64,000 nt of DNA, taken from Zea mays (Eukaryota; Streptophyta; Magnoliopsida; Poales; Poaceae). Both the position numbers and the translations under genes were made by a program. Positions 42,943 to 54,532 of the stretch are shown piece by piece. Position 1 is the stretch's first letter. Each line of letters begins with the position of its first letter. Location of the stretch: NCBI RefSeq assembly GCF_902167145.1, contig NC_050098.1, forward strand, positions 111,576,207 to 111,640,206. The letters are read 5' to 3'. The notes beneath the pieces were generated by a model. The model had not been told where the DNA came from. It ran no database searches and saw only the letters and a list, made by a program, of their open reading frames with translations.

Positions 42943-44111
42943 TGAAAGGGAAATAGGGTTTAACCTTTTCCTATAAATAATTTTGGTGGTTGAATGTCCA
43001 ACACAAATAATTGGACTAACTAGTTTGCTCTATATTATATATTCTTCAGGTGCATAAAGGTTCAACATAAACCAATAAAAGATCAAAGTTAGGGTTCAAA
43101 AACAAAGGAGCAAAAGAACCAAAGGGTGCCCTGGTCTGGCGCACCGGACTGTCCGGTGCACCAGGACCGTACAACTCTGAACTAGCCACCTTCGGGTTTC
43201 TCCAGCGCCACTCCACTATAATTCACCGGACTGTCCGGTGTGCCACCGGACGGTCCGGTGCACCAAGCGGAGCAACGGCTCTCCAGCGCAACGGTCGACT
43301 GCACAGTGCCCTGACAGCGCTACAGTATGCAAGTCAGAACAGAAGTCAGAGGCGCACCGGATAGTGAACAATGCTTGTCCGGTGCGGCACCGGACTGTCC
43401 GGTGCCAGAAGAAGACAAAGGCTCCAACAGTCGCCAGCGCCCGAACCCTAACGGTTGGGTGACGTGGCTGGCGCACCGGACTGTCCGGTGTGCCCATCGA
43501 CAAGAGCCACCCCAACAGTTGTTTTGGTGGTTGAGGGCTATAAATACCCCCAACCACCTCCACTCCAACCATCCAAGCATTCATCACTCTCCATTTAATA
43601 CAAGAGCAAAGTGCAACACTCCAAGACACAAATCAAAGCACCGATCCAATCAAAGTCCCAAATTCAATTCTAGTGCATTAGGACTTGTGAGAGGATCACT
43701 CGTGTTTCTTGTTGCTTTTGTTTGCTTGGCTTGGCTTTATTTTCTTTCTCACTTCTTACTCTCAAGTGCTTTGTAAGCGAGGAAAGAGACACCAATTGTG
43801 TGGTGATCCTTGCGCGGTCTAAGTGACCCGTGAGATTAAGGAAGAAGCCTCACTTGGTCTATGTGACCGTTTGAGAGAGGGAAAGGGTTGAAAGAGACCC
43901 AGTCTTTGTGACCACCTCAATGGGGACTAGGTTCTTTAGAACCGAACCTCGGTAAAACAAATCACTGTCTCATCCGCTTTATTTTCTTGGTCAATTTGTT
44001 TTCCGCTCTCTCCCGAACTCGGATTTTATTCTAACGCTAACCCCGGCTTGTAGTGTGTTTAAAGTTGTAAATTTCAGTTTCCGCCTATCCACCCCCTCTA
44101 GGCGACTTTCA
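42943..44111 (+). repeat. 3' LTR of the Opie-like element
   Basis: TGAAAGGG...GACTTTCA, collinear with 35056-36228. TATA box at 43539-43546. It carries one more palindrome near 43240 than the 5' LTR and lacks one segment near 43480. CTAAG follows at 44112-44116. Confidence 0.95.
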
Positions 44112-44116
44112 CTAAG

Positions 44117-45544
44117 AATTTCCATTTTCCCTAGCAAATTTTCAATGGCTTCTCGGAAGCTAGCTAACTTAGCCTTAAGTTTTTCATTCTTTTTAAGAAG
44201 GCCATCATCGGTAGCAGTGGATGGAGCACTAGACTCTAATTACTCAATTTTAGTTGATAGCTCACAATTTAAATTTGCAAATGTTTCAAATTTTTCTAGC
44301 AAACCTTCGTAATCATTTTGAGAGCTAAGCAATTTATTTTTCAAGGTTTTAAGTTGAGCCTTTTGTTTAGTGTATACATCCTAAAAAAATTTACGACTTC
44401 CACAAGCTCATCTACGGAGGGCTTTCCCTCACCTTCATCATCACTACCGCTATCATCACTAGAGGATGGAATACTCATTTTATCTCTTGCCATAAGGCAC
44501 TTGCGTGATGATCGTGATGAGATTGGTGGCTGCGCGTCCTTGGAGGTTCATCTTCGCTTGAAGAGTCATCCCAAGTTTTGACACTTGTAAGCGCCTTGCC
44601 TTTGCTCCTCCCCTTTGTGGGTTCGTCCATATTTAGACATATGTCCATGAAGAGGCCCTTCTCCCCGCATGCGAAGCACCCTCTCTTTCTTTGATTTTTC
44701 CTGTCAATGTTCAAGAGAAGATCGTCTACCTGCAGAGGCACACCCATTAGATTAATCTTGCGGATCATCCCCATTACCTTTCCAACGCGTCGAATTGTTT
44801 CTTCGTCCTCGGATGATGATGTTGATGGTTGATTATCTTCATCATCATCACTTTCTTCTTCTTCCTCTTCTTCGCTTGAGGAACTTGGAGTGGGAGCCTT
44901 CTTTTTACCCTTCCTTTCATCACATGCAAAAGCATATGGCCTTGAGGAAGTTGGTTCCTCTTGTCGACCCATTGTTCGCGACATTTCAAATGCCTCAATT
45001 TTTCCGATCACTATGATCCAGGTCATTGTACTAAGTCCTCCATGTTGTGAAGAATGATGATGATGCTCCCATATCTTTGTTGTGGTAGTAGGGAGATAAT
45101 CTTCCTCACAATGTCCACATCACTTAGCTTATTAATGCCAATAGAATTGAGCTCATGAGAATACATATCTCTAACAAGCTCATTATCCTTCATAGCAAAA
45201 GAATTATACTCATTTAATACTAGGCAATGTTTTTGCTCACGGACATTTGATGTGCCGTCATGGAGCTCATGCAATTTTAGCCAAATCTCATTAACAATTT
45301 TTAATGTAAAAAGTTTATTAAAAATATCTATGCTAAGAGATTCATACAAGCAATTTTTGGCTCTATCATTTAAATGAATTTCTTTTTCCTAACTCATGGT
45401 GAGTTTCTCGAGATTTTTGGGAGGTTTCATCCCGTCACGAGTGACTCTCTAAACACCTAGATCAACGGCCTCTAGGTAATAAGCCATTCTAGCACTATAA
45501 TATGGGAAGTTAGTGTCGTCGAAGTGTGGTGGCCTATGGGTATC
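44117..45544 (-). pseudogene. gag: gag N-terminal and middle part of the Giepum-like element
   Basis: Minus-strand Copia gag. MYESLSIDIFNKLFTLKIVN and 'DGTSNVREQKHCLVLNEYNS' (45349-45023) belong to the gag core. The next frame, 45026-44475, has an acidic Ser/Glu tract and a zinc knuckle CFACGEKGLFMDIC, in which the histidine of CCHC is replaced by leucine. A frameshift separates the two near 45025, and the sequence is cut at 45545 by a chromovirus LTR. Confidence 0.75.
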
Positions 45545-48531
45545 TGTAACACCCTGAATTTGGGGGTGGAATTTTTTTCTTTAATACTCACCAAATTTAG
45601 GCGTTACTCTCTTTTCTCTTCCTATTTCGCTCCTTCTTCCTAATTTTAAAGCAGTATAACGACTGGTGTCCGTATCATGTGTAAACAAAAACCTAAGTTG
45701 ACATGGGTGTTGCATCATGCCGAAGCATATTTGTTTTGTTTGATGTTGTGTTTTATCACGCGTCCGCCTCACCTCGTTTCGGATTTCGATTCGCTATTGG
45801 TTTTCGATCAGTGGTCGTGTGCGTTGTAGGTTTCCTTCCCGGCCCGTGACCCAGCCCAGCCCAGCCCGGCCCGGCTCGCCCCGCGCGCCCCTGGCGCCCC
45901 ACCTCCCCCCTGCGCGCCCCCTCTCTCCCTTTCTCTCATTTGTTTTTCCCGCGCAACAACTCCCTCTCCCTCTCTTCCACCTCTCTCTCCCACCTCGTGC
46001 CCTAGGTGATCCGGTGATGGTTATCACCGGATTTTAGATCCCCAAGGTGAGCTCTCCCTCTCCCTTCCTCTCTCTCTCCCTCCCCTTTCCCCTCTTCCCT
46101 GCGCGCGTCCCCGCCCTTCTCTCCTGCATGCGCGCCCCTGTGCGTGGTCTGGCGGCGCGGCCCGCCCCGGCGGCTCCTTCGGCGCGGCCCCCCCGGCCCC
46201 AGTGGTGCGGCCCACCCGGCCCCCGGCGACGTGGCGCGGCCTCTCTGGACCCACGGCGCGGCCTCCCCGGCCCCGGTGGCGCGGCGCCCTCCACCCCCAC
46301 GGTGTGGCCTCCCCGGCCCCTCGTGCGCGGCCGCCCCGGCCCCTCGCGCGCGGCCGTCCTGGCCCCGGTGCACGCGGCAGCGCGCCCCCCGGCGCGCGGC
46401 CCCTGTCCTGCGCGTGGCCCCTGGCCCCCGGCAGCGCGGCCCCTCGTGGCTCGCCCAGCGCGTTCCCGCGCCCGTAGCCCCAGCGTGTGCGGCGATCAAA
46501 TTAGTTTAATTAGTTTTGAATTTAGTTTAATTAACGTGATGCGTCGCGCGCTTCATCGCGCGACGAATTAGTTTAAATCCAGATTTATTAATGTGTTATC
46601 GCGTGCTTCGTCTCGCGACGATTTAATTTAAGTTTAGGTTATTTAATGTGTGAGGTCGCGCCTTTAGTCGCGCGGCATTTTGTTTTAAATTCAGTTTAAG
46701 TGGCGGATGCTGTCATGCGCTTCATCGCGCGACGCTTGATGTTATTTTCTATAATTAATTCAAGTGTCTTGTTGCGCGCTTCGTCGCGCGGCGACTCGTT
46801 CTATTCTCAATTTAGTTCGCTTGTGCCGTCGTGCGTTTCGCCGCACGACAATCCTTTTAAATTTACTTTGAATTGTTTATAATAATTAAACACGTAGCGT
46901 GACTTTATTCTATGCATAACGTGATTGCCAAATTAATACTATTATGTTTACGAGTACATAAATCTATAATCGCTTAACGTGATCGCTCTTCGACCGTTGC
47001 TTTCTCTTCCTCGCTTAGTCGTAGGCGCAAGCCCTGTGCTGAGCGTCTACTTATTTACTGTACTTTACTATCTGGTGTATTGTTCCTTTTATATTGAATT
47101 TGTGGAATGTATGTTTGAACTCGTATAGATAACGGTCAGGTGGCGGAGTCCGAAGGAGTTGCAGGTGAAGACCCTGAGCAACAGCTGGTTGGTGAAGGCA
47201 AGTGTCCCTTGACCCATCTATGTCCTACTCATTTTATAATTCACTCCCCGTATTTACACAATTTATACCTAAGGATTGACTAGCTTTTGTTTATCTTGTC
47301 CTTGTTTACCTATTTGGGTTGGGTTATTTTGGCTTAGCTTTATGCTAGTGCTTCACATTAATCAAAGAATATGATGAGATTATTTATGATACCCTGTTTT
47401 CTCTTTTGATTATGATGATGATACTTGTGGTATTTAAGGGGACTCAAGCGGTTTCTCGAGTGCCTCTCCATAAGGACTGGTTCGTTGGATGACCACCTGG
47501 GAAAACAGTGTAACCATGAGGGTGGAATGAGACACCCTTAGCTGAATAATTAGAGGAACTGTGGTGTAGTTCGCTTCGCCACCGTGCCGTCAATGGGGCT
47601 CGGTATATGCGGCTCGCTCTGCTGAGGGTGGATTACCCCTTAGGGAGGATTGCGGTACATTTAAGAAACCTAACTGGTGGCTACAGCCTCAGGAAATCTT
47701 TGTAAAGGCTACGTAGTGAAACCCTGCCTATTAACCTTGGTTGTGTTTAAGGGTTTGATTGGCCCGAGGCAAGAGGGAATCACGACTTATGGGAAAAGTG
47801 CGCAACCTATGCAGAGTGTTATGAAACTGATATATCAGCCGTGCTCGCGGTTATGAGCGGCCAGGGGAGCTCCATTGATTAGATATACATTGATTAGAGA
47901 TACTTTGATCAAAGATGTTTGGTTTACAGGTGGTGACGAGGATGATGGTTTTGATTATGCTTATGGTAATGCTTTCTGGTATTCTTTCCGTTTGGAAAGG
48001 GTACTTTTGGGTTAACAACTTGGGTTAATGCTAAAACCCGACTCTCTACTAGTAATAATAACCTGACCAACTAAAAGTAACTGCTGGACTTTAACCCCAC
48101 ATAAAGCTAGTCCATTACATCCAAACGAGACAATTGCTGAGTATGTTGATGTGTACTCACCCTTGCTTTACACACCAACCCCCCAGGTTGTCCACGTTGC
48201 AACCACTGCTCAGGAGAAGATGAAGTCATGGAGGAGGACTTCTAGGAGTTCCAAGAGTATGATGAGTTCTAGGCGTGGGTTCGCGGCAAACCCCCAGTCG
48301 GCTGCCTGTGAAGGCCGTGTCTATCTACGTTTCTTTTCCGCACTTTGATAACTGTTAATGACTATGTGGATGTCTCGGACATCATGATGTAATCGACTAT
48401 TACTATCTTTTATGTTATTATTTGAGCATTGTGTGATGATGTCCGGTTATGTAACTGTTGTGTACGTGAATTGCTGATCATGGCACATACATGGTTCGCA
48501 TTCGGTTTGCCTTCCAAAACCGGGTGTGACA
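45545..48531 (+). repeat. 5' LTR (2987 bp) of the second chromovirus
   Basis: Starts TGTAACACCCTGAATTTGGG and ends ACCGGGTGTGACA. The GC-rich stretch 45820-46500 contains CGCGGCC/CCCCGGCCCC minisatellite-like repeats, whose ORFs on both strands are not genes. It is followed by the hairpin array at 46542-46849. Confidence 0.9.
46542..46849. repeat. six-unit, about 57-bp tandem array, each unit with a GC-rich hairpin
   Basis: Hairpins start at 46542, about 46599, 46655, 46712, 46771 and 46828. Unit 1 has a 9-bp stem (CGTCGCGCG/CGCGCGACG) around CTTCAT. Unit 6 has GTCGTGCG/CGCACGAC, a paired C-G to T-A change relative to unit 1. Units 3 and 5 replace pairs by G-T wobbles; units 2 and 4 are weaker. 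The spacers are AT-rich (AATTAGTTTAA). Confidence 0.85.
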
Positions 48532-48535
48532 TACG

Positions 48536-48548
48536 TGGTATCAAAGCC
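48536..48548 (+). other. primer binding site of the second chromovirus
   Basis: TGGTATCAAAGCC a few bases inside the LTR, complementary to initiator tRNA-Met with one likely G-to-A change. Confidence 0.8.
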
Positions 48549-48802
48549 AGGCTGACTGTAGGATCGCTAACCTAGAGTAGAATGGTCGTTCTAAGGACTA
48601 TAGACCTCTATTATCACCTTGACTTTGGTATCCCTTCAAAAGTTGGTCATATCGACCAAATCTATGTTCTATTATCACCTTGACTTTGGTATACCTTGCT
48701 GAAAAATTTTGTTTATTCTAATTCCTAATTTATTTTTTTATGGTCTACTTGCTGGTCATATTAGTTCTGTTCTCACTCTTATGCTTACAGTGTCTTTTGT
48801 AG

Positions 48803-49089
48803 ATGGCTCATCTTAGACACACCGTATGGAAGTCAGTCATTCCTTTCTTGCCTTCTCGTCTCGCGGAGCGTCTGCTTCGCCATCCGGTGACGGGTCAGTT
48901 TAGCCATTTGGAGAGGCTGCACCACCGCCTGCACGAGGAGCAGGAGCGTCGGCGACAGGAGGTGGAGCAGTAGGGCTCTTCTCCTCGCTTCAGCAGGAGG
49001 TAGAGTCTGTGAGGAGCTACTCTCCAGTGTCCCCACTGGAGGCGCCCCTTGCACCACCCCTAGGCGTCCTAGCCGCTGGAGTAGCTCTG
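48803..49089 (+). pseudogene. gag: gag start of the second chromovirus, truncated
   Basis: ATG at 48803 begins MAHLRHTVWKSVIPFLPSRL, a hydrophilic, Arg/Glu-rich start (LHEEQERRRQEVEQ). A TAG at 48971 stops it after 56 codons, and the 49090 LTR insertion removes the rest. It is identified mainly by position after LTR and primer binding site. Confidence 0.55.
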
Positions 49090-49943
49090 TGTAACACCCC
49101 AGGTGTTACTTAGGGTTTTCACTCAAGACTACACAAGTAAGCCCATCATCACATGTGACTTAAGTTGGGAAAAGTACACCAAATTTGGAGCTCAAGACCC
49201 TAAGTAAGTGCAACCCATCTTAGATGTCATGCCTTAACTTATCATGCTCATATAATGGGGAGAATTGCCCAAACCATAATTCAAACCCGTTTGGACAAGT
49301 GGAGCACTAGAAGTAAGCATGAACAAAAGGGTATGAAAACCACATGATCATGACTTGGGCCAATTATAAAAGATGTAGTACACTTAATACCCTACAAATG
49401 ATAGTAAGAAGGTGACCCCAAAAAAAATTCAGAAAAACCCCAAAAGGTTCACCAAAGGGTTGAGCACAAAAGAAAAATCAGAATTCTTCTAAGTCCAAAA
49501 CCACCCTCTTTCCAAAGATCAAACATGTTCACCTTGATCCCAAACTTAAAACCATTTAGCCCAATTGACAAAGTGGCGCCAAATACCTCTAGAGCACCCT
49601 GGAAAAGTTTGAACCCAACCCTAAGTCGTTTGACACGACTTGGCACAAGTTTTGTCTAGGTTTGGACAGCTAGGACAAAGACAACTTCCCACCCCCATAT
49701 CTCTCTAACCCGACCACATCTCCCCTTGGAACTCACATGAGCTAGGTAGCCCTAGGTGTAGGGAAGAGATCTCTCACAGGTCTTAGGGCAAGATTCACAC
49801 GTTTTGGCCGCTCAGCAGAGGGAAGAACAAGAACAGAAGCAAAGAGCCACGTGTTCGACGCGCTCTGAGCTCGCCAGAGCACGCCCGACGCGCGCCCCCG
49901 CGTGCCCCGCGTCACGCTAAAGCCGAGCCGGCGCCGTTGCTTG

Positions 49944-49948
49944 CGCCC
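49944..49948. other. target site duplication CGCCC (left)
   Basis: CGCCC before the LTR at 49949, repeated at 59212-59216. Confidence 0.95.
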
Positions 49949-50535
49949 TGTTGGGTCTATGCTTCGTCGCCGAAAGTCTTATAGGAAGAAGTGGTTTTCG
50001 GCTGAAGCTATTTGTATAAGATGGCCGAAGGTTCCTCTTCGTGAAGCTTCGGTATTGCAAACTGACTTAAAGATAGAATGACCTTTTAGTCCATAAAGGT
50101 TTGAGTCAATGTTGTAAGCTTTTATAAGGGGCATACTTGTAATTCCTCACAGGCTGCGTCCTGTGCCTATAAATAGTGAACAATATTCCTTTACTGTTCA
50201 CGCATTCTAGTAATTGCAATCGCATATTCTGGAATTCAACCTTTTGCCAGGGCAGAGGTATTATTGTATTCAATGATTCAATATATTAAGTAAATATAAT
50301 ATAATTCGTCTGTGATTTATCTACCCATTTTTGTACCCTTCATTTTATGTTGTCTCATAATATCTATTGAAATTTTATTACGAAGACTTAAGCTTCGTAA
50401 TTATAATTTCATCAACCTTCGTCCAAGGCCCATTATCCTGAAGGGAATAATGTTTCGTGGACGAAGGACGTTAACATTTAACACTTTATGTTGCCTTGTT
50501 CTTAATTCATAGCATTTGAGAACAAGTCCCCAACA
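49949..50535 (+). repeat. 5' LTR (587 bp) of the Tat element
   Basis: TGTTGGGTCTATG...AAGTCCCCAACA, with short inverted ends (TGTTGGG/CCCAACA). TATA box CTATAAATAG at 50167-50176. Confidence 0.95.
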
Positions 50536-50553
50536 TTGGCGCCCACCTCCGGT
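50536..50553 (+). other. primer binding site of the Tat element
   Basis: TTGGCGCCCACCTCC immediately after the LTR; the TGGCGCC core is usual for Tat/Athila-type elements, which use tRNAs other than initiator Met. Confidence 0.75.
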
Positions 50554-50578
50554 GAACTCACTTCCACTTTTTGAGCTG

Positions 50579-53500
50579 ATGGCTTCGTTCAACGACCAAG
50601 CTGGAGCTGCTTCGGATCCGAAGCTGGTGCTCCCGATCACAGGTGGTTCGTCCTCAGAGCCAGCTAACAAGAAACAAAAGAAGGAAGCACAGAGAAGAGT
50701 ACAGCATGTTGGGGTGCAAGGACCCTTCATCAAGTCAAGATGGTCTCACATTCCTATTACCTTCTCCCAAGAGGACCTTCAGCTCAAGGATTACCCACAC
50801 AACGATGCCATGGTTATCTCTTGTGTTATCAAAGGATTTCTAGTCCACAATGTCTTGGTTGACACAGGCAGTGCAGCTGATATCATATTTGTTAAGGCCT
50901 TCAGACAAATGCAAGAGCCAGAAGATAAGATTCATGATGCTACACACCCTCTCTGTGGCTTCGGAGGAAGACAAATTGTAGCACTAGGCAAGATCACCAT
51001 GTCAGTGACCTTCGGGTTCATCAACAACACTAGAACTGAGCAAGTTGTGTTTGACATTGTTGACATGGAATACCCTTACAATGCAATTATTGGTCGTGGC
51101 ACCCTCAATGCTTTTAAAGCAATTCTTCACCCTGCTTATCTTTGCATGACGATACCTTCGGATCAAGGACCCATCGCTATTCATGGAAGTCAGGAAGCTG
51201 CCAGAAGGGCCGAAGGAAACTGGACTGACTCAAAAGCAATCCATAACATAGATGGAGCTGAAGCTTGTGAACAATACAAATTCAGAAGGGAGAAAGCAGC
51301 TTCAGCAGATCAGCCGAAGCCCATGCTCTTATGTGAAGATATAGCAGAGCAGAAGGTGCTGTTGGGCTCTCAGTTATCCGAAGAACAAGAGAAAACCTTG
51401 ATAAGGTTTTTGTTCAACAACAAAGATGTTTTTGCATGGTCAGCCAATGATCTCTGTGGAGTTAACAGGGATGTTATTGAGCACTCGCTCAATGTTGATC
51501 CATCCTTCAGACCCAGAAAGCAGAGGCTTCGGAAAATGTCAGATGATAAGGCCGAAGGTGCTCGTAACGAAGTCAAAAGACTCCTCAGTGCAGGAGTTAT
51601 CAGAGAAGTAAAGTACCCAGAATGGTTAGCTAACACTGTTATGGTAAAAAAGGCCAATGGCAAATGGCGAATGTGTATCGATTTTACAGATCTTAACAAG
51701 GCTTGTCCGAAGGATGAATTCCCATTGCCAAGGATAGACTCTTTAGTTGATGCAGCAGCTTCTTCAGAGCTCATGAGTCTGTTAGACTGTTATTCAGGCT
51801 ATCATCAAATCTGGATGAAGAAGGAAGATGAGCCGAAGACTAGCTTCATAACTCCAAGTGGCACATACTGCTACCTTCGGATGCCTGAGGGGCTCAAAAA
51901 CGCTGGAGGAAGTTTTAGCAGAATGACTGCGAAGGTTCTCCAGTCTCAGATAGGCAGAAATGTGCTAACTTATGTTGATGACATCATTATAAAAAGCACG
52001 AAACAGGAGAACCATATTGATGATCTGCAGGAGACCTTCGCCAGTTTCAGACAAGCTGGTTTAAAGTTAAATCCAGAAAAATGCGTCTTCGGAGTAAAGA
52101 AGGGGAAATTTCTTGGATGCTTGGTTTCAACAAAGGGAATTGAAGCTAATCCAAGCAAAATTGAAGCTATACTTCGGATGGAGCCACCAACTACAAGGAA
52201 GGGGGCTCAAAGATTGACAGGAAGGTTGGCATCTCTCAATAGATTCATATCCAGATCAGCAGAGAGAAACTTACCATTCTTCGAAGTGCTGAAGTCAGCC
52301 GAAGTCTTTCAATGGGGACCAATCCAGCAGAAGGCTTTTGAAGAGCTCAAACAGTATTTGATAGATTTAACAACATTAACTCCACCGACGCCAGGGGCTC
52401 CTTTGTTATTATATGTGGCAGCTTCGCACTCAGCGGTAAGTGCAGCGCTTGTCCTGGAGAAGCTTGATGGTCAAGTCAAAAGGCAGGCCCCAATATATTT
52501 TGTATCCGAGGTTCTTAGTTTATCAAAGAAAAATTATACAGAGTTGGAGAAGGTACTGTATGCTGTCTTGATGGCTTCCAGGAAGCTTCGGCACTATTTT
52601 CAAGCTTACAACATAATTGTTCCTTCTTCACAACCTCTGAAGGATATTATGAGGAACCGAGAAGCTACTGGAAGGATTGGAAAATGGGCTGCAGAGCTCA
52701 ATGAATTTTGTATTGAATATGTTCATAGATCTTCGATTCAGTCCCAGGCGTTAGCAGACTTCATTGCTGACTGGACGCCAGGGGCTCAGGAGGAAGAAAC
52801 AAATAAAGACGCCGAAGCATGGACAATGTTTTGCGATGGGTCTTGGGGAACCTTCGGAGCGGGAGCGGCTGCTGTGTTGATTTCACCTTCCAAAGTCAAA
52901 ACTTGTTATGCGGCAAAACTTGATTTTAGTTGCACAAATAACATTGCCGAGTACGAAGCCTTGCTTCTAGGTCTTCGGAAGTTAAAAGCAATGGGAATCA
53001 GAAGGGCCATACTCAAAACTGATTCCCAGGTTGTTTCGGGTTATATTGACAAGAGTTGCAAGGCTAAGGATCTGAAGCTTGAAAAATATCTGGATATGGT
53101 TCAAAGAGTTGAAACTTCCTTCGAGGGATTTTCTGTTAAAAATATCCCTCGAGGACAAAATGAACATGCTGATTTGCTAGCTAAGTCAGCAGCACAGGGG
53201 CTGCCCTTACCTTCGGATGTGTTCTTCGAAACAATAAAAGCACCTTCGGTGGAACTTCTTGAAAGAGCAGTCCTCAATATATCTCCTGTTTATAGCGAAG
53301 ATTGGAGAACTGAGATCATCTCTTACCTTCAGGGAAAATTCCTTTCAGATGACGAAGCTTATAACAGGAGGATAGAGGCAAGAGCTCGTCCATATGTCAT
53401 GATAGAAGGGGAGTTGTACAAGCATGGAGTTTGTGCTCCGCTACTCAAGTGCTTATCCAGAACCGAAGGTATAGAGCTGATGAAAGAAATACATGCAGGC

Positions 53501-54532
53501 CTGTGTGGATCTCACATTGGGTCTAGGCCGTTACTTGGAAAAATTTTCCGCCAAGGATTTTATTGGCCGAAGGCAGCTTCGGATGCAGCGGAATTAGTCC
53601 AAAAGTGCGAAGGTTGTCAGAAATGTGCACAAGATAAAAAACAACCTTCGTCCTTAACACAGCTCATACAACCCATTTGGCCATTGCAAAGGTGGGGCCT
53701 TGACTTGTTAGGTCCGTTACCACCGGCCCAAGGGAACCTAAGATATGTTGTAGTGGCGGTGGAATATTTTTCTAAATGGATTGAGGCAAAGCCTTTAGCC
53801 ACAATAACTTCGGCCACCGTCCAAAAGTTTTTCTGGCAGAATATTGTTTGTCGTTTCGGGGTACCAAAGACTATTACTGTGGATAATGGAACACAGTTTG
53901 ATTCCGAAGCTTTTAGGGATTTCTGTGATCAAATTGGTACGAAGATCCATTTTGCATCAGTCAGACATCCGGAGTCAAATGGACTCGTTGAAAGAGCCAA
54001 TGGCATTATAATGACAGGAATAATGAAGTTAATCTTCAATCAACCCAGGGGAAAATGGCCAGATCAGTTAACCAAAGTGGTGTGGAGCCACAATACAACA
54101 ACATCAAGGTCTACAGGCTTTACTCCATTCAAGTTATTATTCGGTGACGAAGCAATAACTCCGGAGGAAGCTAAAACCGGGTCAATAAGGGTAGTAGCTT
54201 CGGCAGAATCAGGTTCCGAAGCTACTTATTCTGTGGAAAAAGATGCTTTAGAAGGGATCAGGCTGCAAGCCGTGGAGAACATCAATAAATATCAAGCCGA
54301 AACAATTAAATGGCGAGATAGAAAGGTTCGGCTAAAGAATATTGAGCCAGGACACTTGGTGCTTCGGAGAGTGGCCAACCCAGAAACAGTGGGCAAGTTG
54401 CAGTTGAAATGGGATGGACCTTTCTTAGTAGCATCTTCGTCAAGACCCGGTTCATACAGATTAAAGGATATGGACGGCAACGACATTCCTAGGTCTTGGA
54501 ATGCGGATGAGCTTCGGCGATATTATGTATAA
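50579..54532 (+). CDS. pol: intact Gypsy pol polyprotein: protease, RT, RNase H, integrase (1317 aa)
   Basis: Open for 1317 codons from [15 protein letters not shown]; the frame also extends upstream into the LTR end, but this is the first ATG after the primer site. The aspartic protease motif DTGSA is at residues 95-99 ([17 protein letters not shown]). Reverse transcriptase: [20 protein letters not shown] about residue 365 and YVDDIIIKS about 465. RNase [14 protein letters not shown] about 750. Integrase: the HHCC finger ending CEGCQKC about 1010, GLDLLGPL about 1040, DNGTQF about 1101, and [13 protein letters not shown] about 1130. The end [13 protein letters not shown] is Tat/Athila-like, with no chromodomain. 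All catalytic motifs are present, unlike every other pol in this window. The first ~35 residues are not protease-like and may be a remnant of gag joined in frame. Confidence 0.95.
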   Translation: MASFNDQAGAASDPKLVLPITGGSSSEPANKKQKKEAQRRVQHVGVQGPFIKSRWSHIPITFSQEDLQLKDYPHNDAMVISCVIKGFLVHNVLVDTGSAADIIFVKAFRQMQEPEDKIHDATHPLCGFGGRQIVALGKITMSVTFGFINNTRTEQVVFDIVDMEYPYNAIIGRGTLNAFKAILHPAYLCMTIPSDQGPIAIHGSQEAARRAEGNWTDSKAIHNIDGAEACEQYKFRREKAASADQPKPMLLCEDIAEQKVLLGSQLSEEQEKTLIRFLFNNKDVFAWSANDLCGVNRDVIEHSLNVDPSFRPRKQRLRKMSDDKAEGARNEVKRLLSAGVIREVKYPEWLANTVMVKKANGKWRMCIDFTDLNKACPKDEFPLPRIDSLVDAAASSELMSLLDCYSGYHQIWMKKEDEPKTSFITPSGTYCYLRMPEGLKNAGGSFSRMTAKVLQSQIGRNVLTYVDDIIIKSTKQENHIDDLQETFASFRQAGLKLNPEKCVFGVKKGKFLGCLVSTKGIEANPSKIEAILRMEPPTTRKGAQRLTGRLASLNRFISRSAERNLPFFEVLKSAEVFQWGPIQQKAFEELKQYLIDLTTLTPPTPGAPLLLYVAASHSAVSAALVLEKLDGQVKRQAPIYFVSEVLSLSKKNYTELEKVLYAVLMASRKLRHYFQAYNIIVPSSQPLKDIMRNREATGRIGKWAAELNEFCIEYVHRSSIQSQALADFIADWTPGAQEEETNKDAEAWTMFCDGSWGTFGAGAAAVLISPSKVKTCYAAKLDFSCTNNIAEYEALLLGLRKLKAMGIRRAILKTDSQVVSGYIDKSCKAKDLKLEKYLDMVQRVETSFEGFSVKNIPRGQNEHADLLAKSAAQGLPLPSDVFFETIKAPSVELLERAVLNISPVYSEDWRTEIISYLQGKFLSDDEAYNRRIEARARPYVMIEGELYKHGVCAPLLKCLSRTEGIELMKEIHAGLCGSHIGSRPLLGKIFRQGFYWPKAASDAAELVQKCEGCQKCAQDKKQPSSLTQLIQPIWPLQRWGLDLLGPLPPAQGNLRYVVVAVEYFSKWIEAKPLATITSATVQKFFWQNIVCRFGVPKTITVDNGTQFDSEAFRDFCDQIGTKIHFASVRHPESNGLVERANGIIMTGIMKLIFNQPRGKWPDQLTKVVWSHNTTTSRSTGFTPFKLLFGDEAITPEEAKTGSIRVVASAESGSEATYSVEKDALEGIRLQAVENINKYQAETIKWRDRKVRLKNIEPGHLVLRRVANPETVGKLQLKWDGPFLVASSSRPGSYRLKDMDGNDIPRSWNADELRRYYV

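Larger units (their letters stand above)
35056..44111 (+). mobile_element. complete Opie-like Sirevirus (9056 bp), coding-defective
   Basis: Both LTRs (1173 and 1169 bp), primer binding site, gag, pol, multiple polypurine tracts and a 5-bp target duplication (CTAAG) are present. It is inserted in the gag gene of the Giepum-like element in opposite orientation. The LTRs differ by many substitutions and by gain/loss of palindrome copies, so this insertion is clearly older than the Tat element at 49949. Gag and pol carry at least four nonsense changes and several frameshifts, so movement would need proteins from other copies. Confidence 0.95.
31698..45544 (-). mobile_element. Giepum-like Sirevirus (minus strand), pol deleted, split by an Opie-like element
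   Basis: On the minus strand: gag from 45544 down to 44117, the Opie-like insertion (35056-44111), the gag C-terminus (35050-34430), a non-coding 3' region with polypurine tracts, and a 3' LTR (33040-31698). Only about 1.4 kb separates the last gag motif from the LTR, and no protease, integrase or reverse transcriptase is visible, so pol is deleted. AAACA (31693-31697) is the presumed target duplication. The 5' end is cut by a chromovirus LTR at 45545. Confidence 0.75.
45545..49089 (+). mobile_element. 5' part of a chromovirus (Gypsy)
   Basis: A 5' LTR (45545-48531), a primer binding site and the beginning of gag, cut at 49090 by another Gypsy LTR. It belongs to the same broad family as the 9402-15415 element, since the last 1.3 kb of both LTRs align well by eye, but it is a separate insertion. 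It is inserted into the Giepum-like gag. Confidence 0.85.

Noticed and set aside
9402..45544. GTATC next to both the Ji-like insertion (9402) and the second chromovirus (45540)
   Set aside because: Five-base agreement between unrelated insertions is expected by chance; no link between the events is implied.
45819..46571. GC-rich ORFs on both strands of the second chromovirus LTR
   Set aside because: Same compositional effect, made of CGCGGCC-type minisatellite units.
12490..48531. LTRs at 12490-15415 and 45545-48531 as the two ends of one element enclosing the gene
   Set aside because: The first follows pol and a polypurine tract, so it is a 3' LTR; the second precedes a primer site and gag, so it is a 5' LTR. 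Their 5' halves are also very different. They are separate insertions.
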